Shown piece by piece: positions 18,536-28,000 of a stretch of 64,000 nucleotides of DNA (its first letter is position 1; each line of letters opens with the position of its first letter). The position numbers and the translations under genes were made by a program. Under the pieces are notes generated by a model that worked only from the letters and a program-made list of their open reading frames with translations, was not told the origin of the DNA and made no database searches. This stretch comes from Sphingobacterium sp. SYP-B4668 (lineage in GTDB: Bacteria; Bacteroidota; Bacteroidia; Sphingobacteriales; Sphingobacteriaceae). The stretch covers positions 2,604,001 through 2,668,000 of the forward strand of contig NZ_CP115483.1 in assembly GCF_027627455.1 (NCBI RefSeq), in the 5' to 3' direction.

Positions 18536-19618
18536 ATGGAACAACGTTTTATAGACATTATTCAGTTAATCAAACAATCTCGTAACCAAGCGATAAAAGC
18601 CGTAAATACCGAGCTGATTAATTTGTATTGGAATGTTGGTGCGTACATCAAGCAAAAATTATCCGTTGCTGAATGGGGTGATAAAACGGTGGACGAATTA
18701 GCAAATTTTATTCAAAAGAACAATCCCGAGCTGAAAGGTTTTAATCGAAGAGGGTTGTATCGGATGATTCAATTCTATGAAACTTATGCAAATCTACCAT
18801 TTGTCGCACCAGTGGTGAGACAAATGCAAAATTCTGATAAACAATACGATATGATTGTGTCACCAGTGGAGACACAATTAGACTTTCAACCTCAAGATAT
18901 CAAGAATACCATCTTAGTTCAGCTAAGTTGGACAAATCATATGATTATTTTTTCGCGTTGTAAAACAGAAGAAGAGCGTGAGTTTTATCTTCGGTTGAGT
19001 ATTCATGAGCGATATAGCAAACGTGAATTAGAACGTCAAATATCTGCAGGTTATTTTGAGCGTACAATGATTGGTAATACAAAACGCTCAGCATTACCTA
19101 TAGAAATTCATAATGAAGTTCAAAATATCTTTAAAGATAGCTATGTTTTCGATTTTCTAAATCTTCCGGAACCACATAGCGAAAACGAGTTACAAAAAGG
19201 CTTAATCCTTCAAATGAAAAATTTCATTTTAGAGTTAGGTAAAGACTTCTTGTTCATTGGCGAAGAATACAAAATACAGGTTGGCAATAGCGATTTCTAT
19301 GTAGATTTGTTGTTTTATCATCGAGGGTTACAATGTTTGGTAGCCTTTGAATTGAAAGCCGATAAATTTAAACCCGAACACTTAGGGCAATTAAACTTTT
19401 ACTTAGAAGCCTTAGATCGCGATGTGAAAAAAGCGAACGAAAATCCAAGTATTGGGATTTTGTTGTGTAAAGATAAAGACAGTGAAGTTGTAGAATATGC
19501 GTTGAGCAGAAGTCTTTCTCCGACAATGGTTGCCGAATATCAAATGCAATTACCTGATAAAAAATTATTGCAACAGAAATTACATGAATTATTTTCAGAT
19601 AATATTTCTGAAGCATAA
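18536..19618 (+). CDS. YhcG/DUF1016-family PD-(D/E)XK nuclease
   Basis: This 360-residue protein has an N-terminal helical DUF1016 domain (INLYWNVGAYIKQKLSVAEW, then GFNRRGLYRMIQFYETY) and a C-terminal nuclease domain. The nuclease core reads DFYVDLLFYHRGLQCLVAFE followed by LK, giving Asp and Glu-x-Lys. GQLNFYLEALDRD is the usual end. YhcG proteins are widespread near restriction and defence genes; their exact biochemical role is not settled. A hairpin and a duplicated XRE fragment follow the gene, which suggests that it was inserted beside the regulator. Confidence 0.9.
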   Translation: MEQRFIDIIQLIKQSRNQAIKAVNTELINLYWNVGAYIKQKLSVAEWGDKTVDELANFIQKNNPELKGFNRRGLYRMIQFYETYANLPFVAPVVRQMQNSDKQYDMIVSPVETQLDFQPQDIKNTILVQLSWTNHMIIFSRCKTEEEREFYLRLSIHERYSKRELERQISAGYFERTMIGNTKRSALPIEIHNEVQNIFKDSYVFDFLNLPEPHSENELQKGLILQMKNFILELGKDFLFIGEEYKIQVGNSDFYVDLLFYHRGLQCLVAFELKADKFKPEHLGQLNFYLEALDRDVKKANENPSIGILLCKDKDSEVVEYALSRSLSPTMVAEYQMQLPDKKLLQQKLHELFSDNISEA

Positions 19619-19702
19619 TATAGTCTTCAATACTTTAAATTATGCTTACACAAAAAGCGCTCGAGTTTTGGGATGCCAATTGAGAGAAGAAGCATTTGCT
19701 AG

Positions 19703-19725
19703 GGCACCACAAGTATTGTGGCGCC
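19703..19725. terminator. hairpin downstream of YhcG gene
   Basis: GGCACCACAA pairs with TTGTGGCGCC (one mismatch) around a GTA loop, 84 bp after the nuclease stop. No T-run follows, so it may be a terminator or an insertion scar. Confidence 0.4.
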
Positions 19726-19733
19726 AACTGGTG

Positions 19734-19779
19734 TAGCAATATAGGAGGGTTATGTTATTCTAGCTGATAAGATGGCATT
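19734..19779 (+). pseudogene. truncated duplicate of the XRE gene 5' end
   Basis: About 45 bp here match 18055-18100 with a few differences, including the GTAGCAATATAG leader, the GGGTTATG start context and the CTAGCTGATAA codons. A one-base deletion after the start breaks the frame, and similarity ends at about 19779, next to the DUF5367 gene. The two copies flank the YhcG gene as a direct repeat. Confidence 0.65.
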
Positions 19780-20178
19780 TTATTTCGAATCTTTCCTAAA
19801 AAGTCCGAAAATCAGGACAACAGAATAAGCAAACATTAGCCACGAACCAAAAGTTGCTCCGTCTTTTTCCGGAAGATTAGGGAAGATAGAGGAAAAAAAT
19901 TGTATACATACTGTATCTAAAAGCATTCCGGGTAAAATCATAATGGAGGCTGATTGGATTGCCTCAGATTTACCCAGTTTATATTTATTGAAAGTCCAAG
20001 TTGCAACAGAACCCAAGAACGGGATCAAGACCAAATAGAGTAATGTTAATATCAATGTATTCTCGGTGAAAAAAAAATACTGCCCCCCGATTCTGAACAG
20101 TATTGTTGCTAAGAGCCAAATAGCAAATCCAATTGTTAAGCTAAAATATTTGTAATTCATAGTCAATATTTTTGTCAT
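19780..20178 (-). CDS. DUF5367-like four-helix membrane protein
   Basis: This 132-residue protein has four hydrophobic helices: about 12-31 (FSLTIGFAIWLLATILFRIG), 40-60 (LILTLLYLVLIPFLGSVATW), 75-95 and 112-128 (WLMFAYSVVLIFGLF). FPNLPEKDGATFGSWLMFAY fits the DUF5367 family, whose function is unknown. An alternative start is ATG 20160 (MNYKYFS). It follows the disrupted kinase gene by 21 bp in the same direction, so its transcription may depend on the IS-interrupted operon. Confidence 0.7.
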   Translation of the reverse strand: MTKILTMNYKYFSLTIGFAIWLLATILFRIGGQYFFFTENTLILTLLYLVLIPFLGSVATWTFNKYKLGKSEAIQSASIMILPGMLLDTVCIQFFSSIFPNLPEKDGATFGSWLMFAYSVVLIFGLFRKDSK

Positions 20179-20756
20179 ATCATCAAAGCAGTATAAGGAT
20201 CACAGACCGGCGTCAAACGGATCGTTATTATTGACAGCATAGTAATTTAAAATCTCGTTTACGGATTCCTCGGGCGTAAGATCGGATGTATCAAGCCAAA
20301 ATCCAATACGCGGTGTGCGCGCCATAAATTCAAGGTACAACGACTCTATGGAGAAATTAGCATAGCCTGTTTTTCCTCGAGATAACTCACGTTCTTTCAG
20401 TACTTTTACCGTTGGACATAATACAATTTCACGTACAGGGTAACCCTGCAAAAGATCTACAACGTGTGATAGCTCAAGACCGTAATAATTGTCTTGTATA
20501 ACAACTGAAAATCCGTTGTTGTAATATGTTTTAGCCGCATCAACAGCCAACTGATAGCGTAAACGCAACTGTCGGATAGCTTCGGGAGAAGGTGTAGCGG
20601 ACATTTCTTCTCTTCCCGATACTATCATCCGTCGGAAGATGTCACCTCGCAAATGTACGCCTCTCTCTAATTTTGAAGCGAGAAGGTTAGCAACCGTATT
20701 GGAGTTGCTACCTTTAGTGCGAGACAGATTTAAGGAGTAATTTTAACTTTGTAGAG

Positions 20757-21056
20757 ATGTATAGAAATTTTGATGATTCATTTAAGATAATGGCGGTCGA
20801 TCTGAGCGTTGTTAGATGTTCGGTGGCAGAAGTTGCCAAGGAACTTGATATAGATCCGAGTCTGCTTAGTAAATGGCGCAGGAACCCGCGTTACAATGGT
20901 AATAAAGTGTTGCCGGACAATCCCAAGATAAGTCCTGAAGAGCAGGAATTGCGGATTTTGCGCAAACGTCTCAAAGATGCCGAGCTAGAGCGCGATATAC
21001 TAAAAAAGGCCATAGCCATCTTCTCCAAGGGAGACGGTCCGTATACCGGTTCATAG
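20757..21056 (+). CDS. IS3-family transposase OrfA (HTH protein)
   Basis: This 99-residue protein has an N-terminal helix-turn-helix (CSVAEVAKELDIDPSLLSKW) and a leucine-rich coiled-coil end (LRILRKRLKDAELERDIL), as in IS3 OrfA. A slippery A-AAA-AAG at 21002-21008 lies in the zero frame. A -1 shift there continues directly into OrfB coding sequence (GRRSVYRFIEANRDIYSVEK), producing the OrfAB transposase. Confidence 0.93.
   Translation: MYRNFDDSFKIMAVDLSVVRCSVAEVAKELDIDPSLLSKWRRNPRYNGNKVLPDNPKISPEEQELRILRKRLKDAELERDILKKAIAIFSKGDGPYTGS
21002..21008 (+). promoter_or_regulatory. -1 ribosomal frameshift site A-AAA-AAG
   Basis: The heptamer sits in the orfA zero frame (CTA AAA AAG). After a -1 slip the frame is open through 21919, joining OrfA to OrfB. 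This is the standard IS3-family control of transposase production. Confidence 0.8.
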
Positions 21057-21088
21057 AAGCGAACCGTGATATATATTCCGTAGAGAAG

Positions 21089-21919
21089 ATGTGCAGTGTA
21101 CTAAATGCCAGTAGCTGTTGCTTTTACCGTTGGTTGGTTAGACCAGAGTCCCCTGGAGAACATCGGAGCAAAATGCTTGTTGAGAAAATACAGAAAGTAC
21201 ACATGAACAGCGGCTGCATCTATGGCAGTCCACGTATAACCGCAGAACTACATAAAGAAGGAGAACCTGTGTCAAGGTCTTATGTGGCCAGATTGATGAA
21301 GAAACATGGGATACGCAGCAAAGTGAAAAAGAAATATAAGATCACCACGGATTCAAGCCATAGCTATAGGATAGCTGAAAATCTCCTCCAAAGAGATTTT
21401 TCAGCGGATGCCCTGTCCCAAAAGTGGGTAGGCGATATCACTTATATCCACACCAACAAAGGCTGGTTATATCTGAGGACAGTTATTGATCTGGCGGACA
21501 GAAAAGTGGTGGGCTGGTCTTTGAGTACGGATATGACGGCAGAGAACACCTCAGTGACCGCAATAAAAATGGCCGTTAAGAACAGGGGGGTAAAGAAAGG
21601 CCTGATCTTTCACTCCGACAGGGGTGTTCAGTACGCCTGTGAGGAGTTCAGGGCAGTACTGAGAAAGAATAACATAACCCAGAGTATGAGCAGGAAGGCG
21701 AACTGTTGGGACAATGCGGTGGCTGAGAGCTTCTTCAAGTCATTAAAAGCTGAGATGGTTTATCACAGAAAGTTTATAGATCAACAGTCCGCTAAATTAG
21801 AGATATTCGGATATATTGAAGGCTTCTATAATACTAGAAGAACACATTCTGCTTTAGGTTACAAAACACCCAAGCAAATGGAAGAAATGCTGTTAGAAAA
21901 AGAAAAATTAGCAGCGTAA
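21089..21919 (+). CDS. IS3-family transposase OrfB (DDE integrase core)
   Basis: This 276-residue catalytic part starts in the HTH_21-like region (IYGSPRITAELHKEGEPVSR). It contains the rve integrase fold with the DDE triad: Asp in QKWVGDITYIHT, Asp in IFHSDRGVQYA, and Glu in CWDNAVAESFFKSLKAE. The reading frame is open upstream of the listed start to the frameshift site, so the real product is probably the OrfAB fusion. No inactivating change was seen. Confidence 0.93.
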   Translation: MCSVLNASSCCFYRWLVRPESPGEHRSKMLVEKIQKVHMNSGCIYGSPRITAELHKEGEPVSRSYVARLMKKHGIRSKVKKKYKITTDSSHSYRIAENLLQRDFSADALSQKWVGDITYIHTNKGWLYLRTVIDLADRKVVGWSLSTDMTAENTSVTAIKMAVKNRGVKKGLIFHSDRGVQYACEEFRAVLRKNNITQSMSRKANCWDNAVAESFFKSLKAEMVYHRKFIDQQSAKLEIFGYIEGFYNTRRTHSALGYKTPKQMEEMLLEKEKLAA

Positions 21920-22217
21920 AAAAAGTCTCTCATTTTTAGTTGCAGTTCCATAGACTTACCAGAAGCCATAAGACCCGTCACCAAATAAATAATGTTATTA
22001 TATGTCATCGGTTATCCCTATAAAGTTGGTTTAAATTTTTTTTACAAAAGGTATTATAACGGATTCAATTTCTGTGAGGTAAAATTAATCAATTATACGG
22101 AGTATTGCGCATCTGCACCAGTGCCCAGAAAGCAAAAGGTGTAATAATTTCAAATAGTACGTTCCAAAAAAATGAGGACTTCAAAACCGTAATCCGTCAG
22201 CGTATTTCTCACCCGTT

Positions 22218-22436
22218 GGCTATACGTTAAATATTTCAATCCAGAAGTCATTATCTCCGCAAGCCACCCTGAGCATGCTATACTGGCGGATTGGCTTTGT
22301 TATTAACGAAAAATTCGAACAGTACAACAAGCAACGCATAGCTATGGTAAAGAGATTGTCGCTACACCATGGCGACAATTGAGTTGGATATTTCGTATGC
22401 CCTCCTTGTTTATCCCGCACGCAACTAAAACTCAAA
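22218..22436 (+). pseudogene. fragment of a second YhcG/DUF1016 gene, frameshifted
   Basis: From 22269 one frame reads LSMLYWRIGFVINEKFEQYN, matching the YhcG N-terminal pattern. The continuation SYGKEIVATPWRQLSW (from 22340) is in another frame, so at least one frameshift has occurred. The C-terminal nuclease half is absent. It is a relic and not expected to give a product. Confidence 0.6.
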
Positions 22437-22528
22437 TTAGGTATTCAAATCTTTAGTCTTGTATTTTTATACAATATTTTTGATTACCTATTAATTTTCA
22501 ATTATCTTAGGGAACAACTGATTATTAT

Positions 22529-22642
22529 ATGGAAGTAGTACAGGCCGAACCGTTTATTATTAAACAAGATTCTTTGGAGCAGCAGTTCAAGGAGCATCTT
22601 GCTGACCGGGATAATCACCGTATCTTATTTTCTAGCCAATAG
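22529..22642 (+). pseudogene. N-terminal fragment of a KAP-like P-loop ATPase gene
   Basis: This 37-codon frame contains FIIKQDSLEQQFKEHL then NHRILFSS and a stop. The pattern resembles the first residues of KAP/P-loop NTPases in Bacteroidota, where a Walker A motif would follow directly. Here the frame stops before the Walker A, so the gene is truncated. Confidence 0.4.
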
Positions 22643-22686
22643 TTGCAAATTACTGGCTATCCTGAGGCAATCTGGAATTTAGACTT

Positions 22687-22719
22687 AAGGTAAGCAGGGA
22701 TGTTTATTTTGACAGATCC
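22687..22719. repeat. 33-bp dispersed repeat, copy 2
   Basis: It is identical to 5456-5488 except for two bases, and shares AGGGATGTTTATTTT then ACAGATCC. This copy lies between the ATPase relic and the MazG-like gene, so it may mark an old element end or a recombination junction. Confidence 0.6.
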
Positions 22720-22781
22720 ATAATTCTTCGACACTACATTAAAATTTGTAAATTTAGCCATTAAGCTATTTAACACAGACC

Positions 22782-23111
22782 ATGACAGAGATTCAAGACC
22801 TCATAAAGCAGATCCGCGCCTTTCGAGATGCCCGAGACTGGCAGCAATTCCACAATTCCAAGGACCTTGCCGTAGCGCTTAGTATCGAAGCCAGCGAACT
22901 GCTCGAACTGTTTCTGTGGAAAGGCAATGAAGACGCCAACCCCGACAAGCTGAAAGAAGAGCTTGCAGACGTACTCATGTACGCTATTCTTTTGGCCGAC
23001 AAGCACGGACTCGATATCAAGCAGATCATCGAGGACAAGATAAAGCGCAACAATGAGAAATATCCAGTAGACAAAGCCAAGGGGACAGCCAAAAAATACA
23101 ACGAATTATAA
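22782..23111 (+). CDS. MazG-like nucleotide pyrophosphohydrolase
   Basis: This 109-residue all-alpha NTP pyrophosphohydrolase of the MazG/dCTPase group has metal-binding acidic motifs in VALSIEASELLELFLW and KEELADVLMYAILLADKHG (the ExxE and ExxD pairs). Its length fits a single-domain iMazG-like enzyme. Its TAA stop shares one base with the ATG of the next gene (TAATG), indicating translational coupling to the nuclease-DUF2075 protein. Coupling to a nuclease-helicase suggests control of nucleotide pools or of a nucleotide signal during phage response rather than general housecleaning; that role is inferred. Confidence 0.9.
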   Translation: MTEIQDLIKQIRAFRDARDWQQFHNSKDLAVALSIEASELLELFLWKGNEDANPDKLKEELADVLMYAILLADKHGLDIKQIIEDKIKRNNEKYPVDKAKGTAKKYNEL

Positions 23112-25009
23112 TGAGATTATATGCAGGCTCGGCCGGTGATTTTATCAGCCTCAATACAGACAATAAACTTGTCGACATACTCCGGGGACAGTTTTTAAAG
23201 CAATTTGGATATAGCCCATCACACAATGAATCCATGTCCTGGCGCAACTCCCTGTTCAGACTTTCCTATATTATGGAACGACAGAACCTCGAGTCACAGG
23301 GAGTCATGGTTGAGTACAAGCTTCCTTTGAGTGCTAAACGAATCGACGTCGTCATCTATGGACGCGACGAGCAACAAAACAAGCAAGCCGTCATTATTGA
23401 ACTCAAACAATGGGAAAAGTGTGAATTTACCGACTACGATTCCGATTATGTTCTCACTTGGGTAGGAGGTGGGCATCGCTCCGTATTGCATCCCAGTGTA
23501 CAAGTGGGTAACTATCTCTATTATTTAAAGGAGAATAATAGTGCTTTTTATCAGGAGAAAGACCCTATCCAGGTTTCCGCATGCAGCTACCTGCATAATT
23601 ATAATATATCCAGCGACACTACACTCCAAGATAGTAGATTTCAAGAAGCTGTAAAGCGCTTTCCGATATATGGTTCAGAAGACAGCAGCCAGATCTCTGC
23701 CTTTATCTATAATCGCGTAGGCTCAGGCGAAGGGATGACTATATTAGAAGAGGTCGAACACAGTAAAATCCGGCCTTCTAAAAAGCTTCTTAAGCAAGTT
23801 TCCGGAGTTATCAAACAAAAGCTCAAAGGCGAGCTACAGCTCTTCGGTCAGGTCAAGAGCAAAGGAGACTACATTCTTCTTGACGAGCAACTTATCGTCT
23901 ACGATGCCGTAATGTCTATAGCCAAAAAAGCCAAGGCCAAAGAGAAACATGCCATTATCGTAAAAGGTGGGGCAGGTACCGGTAAGTCTGTCGTAGGATT
24001 ACAGCTACTTGCGGACCTTACTGCTAGCAATATTAACGCACACTATGCTACCGGCTCCCGATCCTTTACCGAGACCTTACGCAAGATCTTGGGCAGAGAT
24101 TCCGCCAGTCTACTTAAATACTTTATGTCCTACGGCGATGTCGAACCCAATAGTATCGATGTACTTCTTATGGACGAAGCACATAGGATACGCGAGCGGA
24201 CCGGTTATCCTTTCAAATCGACAGGACGTCTGCAAGTAGAGGATCTACTTCGTGCCGCACGCGTTTCAGTATTCTTTATAGACGATTTTCAGGCAGTACG
24301 AAGAGGTGAGATAGGTCAGTCTATCTTTATTCGCCAACAGGCCGAAAAGATGGGTTGTACCGTTTTAGAGTACAATCTCGAATCGCAGTTCCGCAATGGC
24401 GGGTCAGAGAAATATAGCCAATGGATAGACCATACCCTACATATCCGAGAGACAGCCACCACAGAATGGAAACAAGAAGACAATTTCGAGTTTCAGATTA
24501 TGGACAGTCCACATGTTGTGGAGCAAGCTATCCGCGATAAAGTAGACGAGGGGTATTCAGCACGTATGATGGCCGGATTCTGCTGGCCGTGGACCAAGCA
24601 GGCCGACGCTAACGGTGAGCTTCACAAGGATGTAGTCGTAGGCGATTACATACGGCCGTGGAATGCCGATGAAAAGACTAAGGGAATGCGACGTGGTATT
24701 CCTAAGTCACAGTATTGGGCTTACGAAGATGCTGGGATAGATCAGGTTGGATGTATCTATACCGCACAAGGCTTTGAGTTCGACTACGTGGGCGTTATTT
24801 TCGGGAATGACTTACGTTACAATCCAGACAAGGCTGAGTGGGAGGGCTTTCCGGAGAATTCGCACGACAGTCAGGTAAAAGGAGCTGATTACTTACAATT
24901 AGTAAAGAATACGTATCGTGTTCTATTAGGACGCGGTATGAAGGCCTGCTATGTGCATTTTATGGACAAGGAGACCGAGCGCTATTTTAGGAGTAGGATA
25001 AGAAAGTGA
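23111..25009 (+). CDS. PD-(D/E)XK nuclease fused to DUF2075 (Schlafen-like) helicase
   Basis: This 632-residue two-part protein has an N-terminal nuclease-like core: AKRIDVVIYG with Asp79, then AVIIELKQWE with Glu97-x-Lys99. The C-terminal DUF2075 SF1-type ATPase/helicase has Walker A GGAGTGKS (286-293), Walker B VLLMDEAHRI (DEAH 355-358), NLESQFRNGG and YTAQGFEFDYVGVIFG as later helicase motifs. DUF2075 is related to Schlafen-type helicases found in defence genes. It overlaps the MazG-like gene by one base and is followed 31 bp later by the NACHT gene. Both catalytic centres look intact. Confidence 0.88.
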   Translation: MRLYAGSAGDFISLNTDNKLVDILRGQFLKQFGYSPSHNESMSWRNSLFRLSYIMERQNLESQGVMVEYKLPLSAKRIDVVIYGRDEQQNKQAVIIELKQWEKCEFTDYDSDYVLTWVGGGHRSVLHPSVQVGNYLYYLKENNSAFYQEKDPIQVSACSYLHNYNISSDTTLQDSRFQEAVKRFPIYGSEDSSQISAFIYNRVGSGEGMTILEEVEHSKIRPSKKLLKQVSGVIKQKLKGELQLFGQVKSKGDYILLDEQLIVYDAVMSIAKKAKAKEKHAIIVKGGAGTGKSVVGLQLLADLTASNINAHYATGSRSFTETLRKILGRDSASLLKYFMSYGDVEPNSIDVLLMDEAHRIRERTGYPFKSTGRLQVEDLLRAARVSVFFIDDFQAVRRGEIGQSIFIRQQAEKMGCTVLEYNLESQFRNGGSEKYSQWIDHTLHIRETATTEWKQEDNFEFQIMDSPHVVEQAIRDKVDEGYSARMMAGFCWPWTKQADANGELHKDVVVGDYIRPWNADEKTKGMRRGIPKSQYWAYEDAGIDQVGCIYTAQGFEFDYVGVIFGNDLRYNPDKAEWEGFPENSHDSQVKGADYLQLVKNTYRVLLGRGMKACYVHFMDKETERYFRSRIRK

Positions 25010-25040
25010 TAATTTCACTTTGTGATTAATCGAGAATATC

Positions 25041-28000
25041 ATGAAAGATGAATGGCTATGGCTATTGAAGAAATACACAGAAGAAGGAGCTCGCACAAAA
25101 TTTGAAGACGTTTGTGAGTCTCTTTATAAAAAAAAATATCCAAGTGAAAACGTCAAAGGAGTTAGGGTAGTAGTTGGTGATGGTGGTATCGATGTTTTTA
25201 TAGGAAATTTAGGAGCGGAGGCTATAAGAATAGTTCAATGTAAGTTCTTTATAAACGGAATCGGAGAATCTCAGAAAGATCAAATAAGAAAATCATTTAA
25301 AACGGTAATAGAATCCCCCCATTTTACCTGTCGTAGATGGATATTATGTCTTCCTATTAAATTATCCATAGATGAACACAAATGGTGGACGGGATGGAAA
25401 AATCGTCAGGAGAAAAAATATGGAAAAGGCTTCATTGAGTTAGAAGATGGTGCGGATTTAATCGATGATTTGAAAGAATTCAATCTGTATGATGAAGTTT
25501 TTCAGATGGATTTAAAGAATACTATTTCTGAGATCCATTCTAAGGTGACAGTAATGGATTTGAATCTATCCAAATTATATAGGTCTAATCCCACTCTTCC
25601 TGAAAAGCGTAACTATTTATTCAATGATAACTTAATCGATCGTACTGTGTCTTCTTTTTTAAATGAGGATAATACTACAGGTACATTATCAGAAGTCTTA
25701 TCAAATGGTACAAGAGGGAAAGGGAAACGGATAGCTTTACTTAGTACCGCAGGATACGGAAAATCCACAGAGCTTCAGCAGTTAGCGGCGAGCAATTGTA
25801 ACGAAGATAGTTGCTATTACCCAATTCTTTTTTACTTGCGAGATTATAATGGGCAAACTATATACTCTTGGCTCTCAGAAGCGGTAGGTAGTGAATGGGT
25901 AAATATTGAAAAAAGTACTTTACTCATCGTATTCGATGGGTTAGACGAAATTATGGAAAGCCATTTTCAGCATTTTATTAACGCAATAAATGATTTTATA
26001 ACGCAACATGAATCAGTCAATGTCGTGATATCATCGCGTTTTAATTTTATTGCTCCGGATGAGCATTCACAGATTCGTAGTTTCGATTTTTACTTTTTGA
26101 ATAAGTTATCAGAGGTAGAGATTGATGGTTTTTTAAATAAGAAACTTAGCTCTAAGAAAGATGATTTCTTGAAGGAGATAGATCGAGTCGGATTTAGTGA
26201 TTATCTCGAAAATCCGTTCTATTTATCGAAGTTATTGTATATACAAAATCAGATTGGCATTGACGCTAAAAGCAATTTTCCAACGTCCAGGGGAGAATTG
26301 CTAAAAGAGATTCTCTTTGAGCGCTTGTCGAAAGATGGGATACGTTTTCGTGATAATGAGATAGCCGATGTATTATTCCCAATTGCCAAAAAATTAGCCT
26401 TTTGCATGTCAATGATGGGGTTGACAACTATTTCTGACAATAATGTTAAATCTATAGTCAAAAGCAAAAGAGAACGAGAAGATTTTAACAAGTTTTGTGC
26501 AATCAATAAGCAGATTAAAGGCCAGGTAGCTTGGTGGACATTTGAACATCGTAATATCCAAGAGTACTTGACCGCTGAAGTTTTATCAAAATTATCTCTC
26601 GAAAAGATAATTGAAATTGTTGCAATTGATAATAATAGAACCAAACTCTCTCCGAGATTATTGAATACGGTTTCATTCCTGTTCGAAATTATTGACCCTA
26701 AGGCAGCTTTATTTGAAGAGCTTTTGAATTGGCTTATCGAGAATGAACCAGAGTTTATATTACGTTTTGAAAGAGAACGGCTAAGTAGAGACAAAAGGCA
26801 TTATATTTTTAAAAAAATATGGCACTTGTACAAGCATACAAAAAAAATGACTTTACGAATATCAGGTCACATAAAACTTGAGCAGTTAGCAGACTTTATA
26901 GAAATAGATGCATCATTAGTTGATTTTCTTTTAGAAGAGGTTTCTGGTTACCTCGATACGGGGCTGGCATATGATGCGCTTGACCTTATCGGTAGAATGC
27001 ATAAACCATATGTGGTCCAGCAGAAAGTCAAGACTATTCTCATACCATTTCTCCGTGACAACAAGTACTCTGATTTTATTCATGGTGAAATTATTGCAAC
27101 ATTCATTGACCTTAAGTTTCTTAGTAAAGAGGATTTTGAGAACGTGCTTACCAATTTGAATGATAAGGAAGGTTTTGAGTCACGACAGGCATGTATCCGA
27201 TTTCTCGTCCGTACTTCTTATTATAATGAATATGCGGACTTTATACTTTCGACGATTCCTATATATGATAAAGGACAAGCGCATACTAGCTATGGAGGAA
27301 TAGATTCTTTACTTTGTCAATTGATTTGCAGATTCGATACAGAAGATTCGATATTGAAGGTATTAAAATTCTTAATAGCTAATCCAAAGCGGATACGTTT
27401 TCATTATAAATTAGGCTTCCAATTTGAGTTGAGTGATTTCAAAAAAATACTTAAGAACGCATCTATAGTGGGCGGGAATAACCACCAAATTATTTCAACT
27501 GTTTACAAGTTGCTCCATAAGGTGAAATATGTATGGACAAAGAAGGATTGGATGGAGCCTTTTGTCACTTTTTTTGCCCAAGTTAGTTCTACGGGGAAAG
27601 TTTTCAAAACTTTATATAAGTGGGATAGAGAGGCACGGCTTAGTTCTTATTTTCTTGATAATAGTTCTTGTGATTTTTTACTTGAGGAGTTTTTATCAAA
27701 TAAGATTAGCGATACTGAACTAAATAATTATCTCGGTTGGAGTCGAATTTATTCGCCAGATCAGGTCTTATATTTTGAGACTATCATTAATAACCTTGGT
27801 GGGCAGGTTAAGATAGAGGACTATTTAAAAGACTATGCAATACTACAACAACATATAGCGATTAAAAACACCAAAATTTTACTTTCCGGAAAGGAAGAGT
27901 TATTTTCCGAGATTAGAAAAATGTATACTTTAATTGGTAAAGATAAAATCGCAAATACAGATTTGTATACAGCTGATCTCGAATGGTATAGTTCTTCTCT

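Larger units (their letters stand above)
20700..21950 (+). mobile_element. IS3-family insertion sequence, 1251 bp, intact
   Basis: The left end TGGAGTTGCTACC and the right end (inward) TGGAACTGCAACT form imperfect inverted repeats of about 26 bp, both reaching GAGAC. The flanking 3-bp duplication is imperfect (CTA/ATA on the minus strand). The element carries overlapping orfA and orfB joined by a frameshift site. It sits inside the Walker A codons of a kinase gene, so the boundaries are fixed by restoration of that frame. The intact genes and near-perfect ends suggest recent insertion. Confidence 0.9.
20200..22008 (-). pseudogene. P-loop kinase-like gene split by an IS3-family insertion
   Basis: The gene starts at ATG 22008 (MTYNNIIYLVTGLMASGKS), stops at the IS end (21951) and resumes beyond it (TVANLLASKLERGVHLRGD) from 20696 to the stop at 20200. 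Removing the element and one 3-bp target duplication gives 555 nt, an exact 184-codon frame with an intact Walker A GLMASGKST. The remaining product, starting at Met 20652, lacks Walker A and should be inactive. The family resembles small P-loop phosphotransferases (gluconate- or chloramphenicol-kinase-like); the substrate is unknown. VVIQDNYYGLELSHVVDLL is a likely lid-region motif. Confidence 0.85.
22009..22781. other. 773-bp zone of decayed genes
   Basis: There is no intact gene. The zone holds fragments of a YhcG gene (22218-22436) and of a KAP-like ATPase (22529-22642), plus one copy of a 33-bp repeat (22687-22719). A further open stretch near 22127-22220 ends in QRISHPLAIR and a stop; I cannot assign it. 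The pattern is that of a hotspot where defence genes are replaced. Confidence 0.6.

Noticed and set aside
22220..22435. Minus-strand frame of 71 codons
   Set aside because: It is antisense to the YhcG gene fragment and has no protein-like character.
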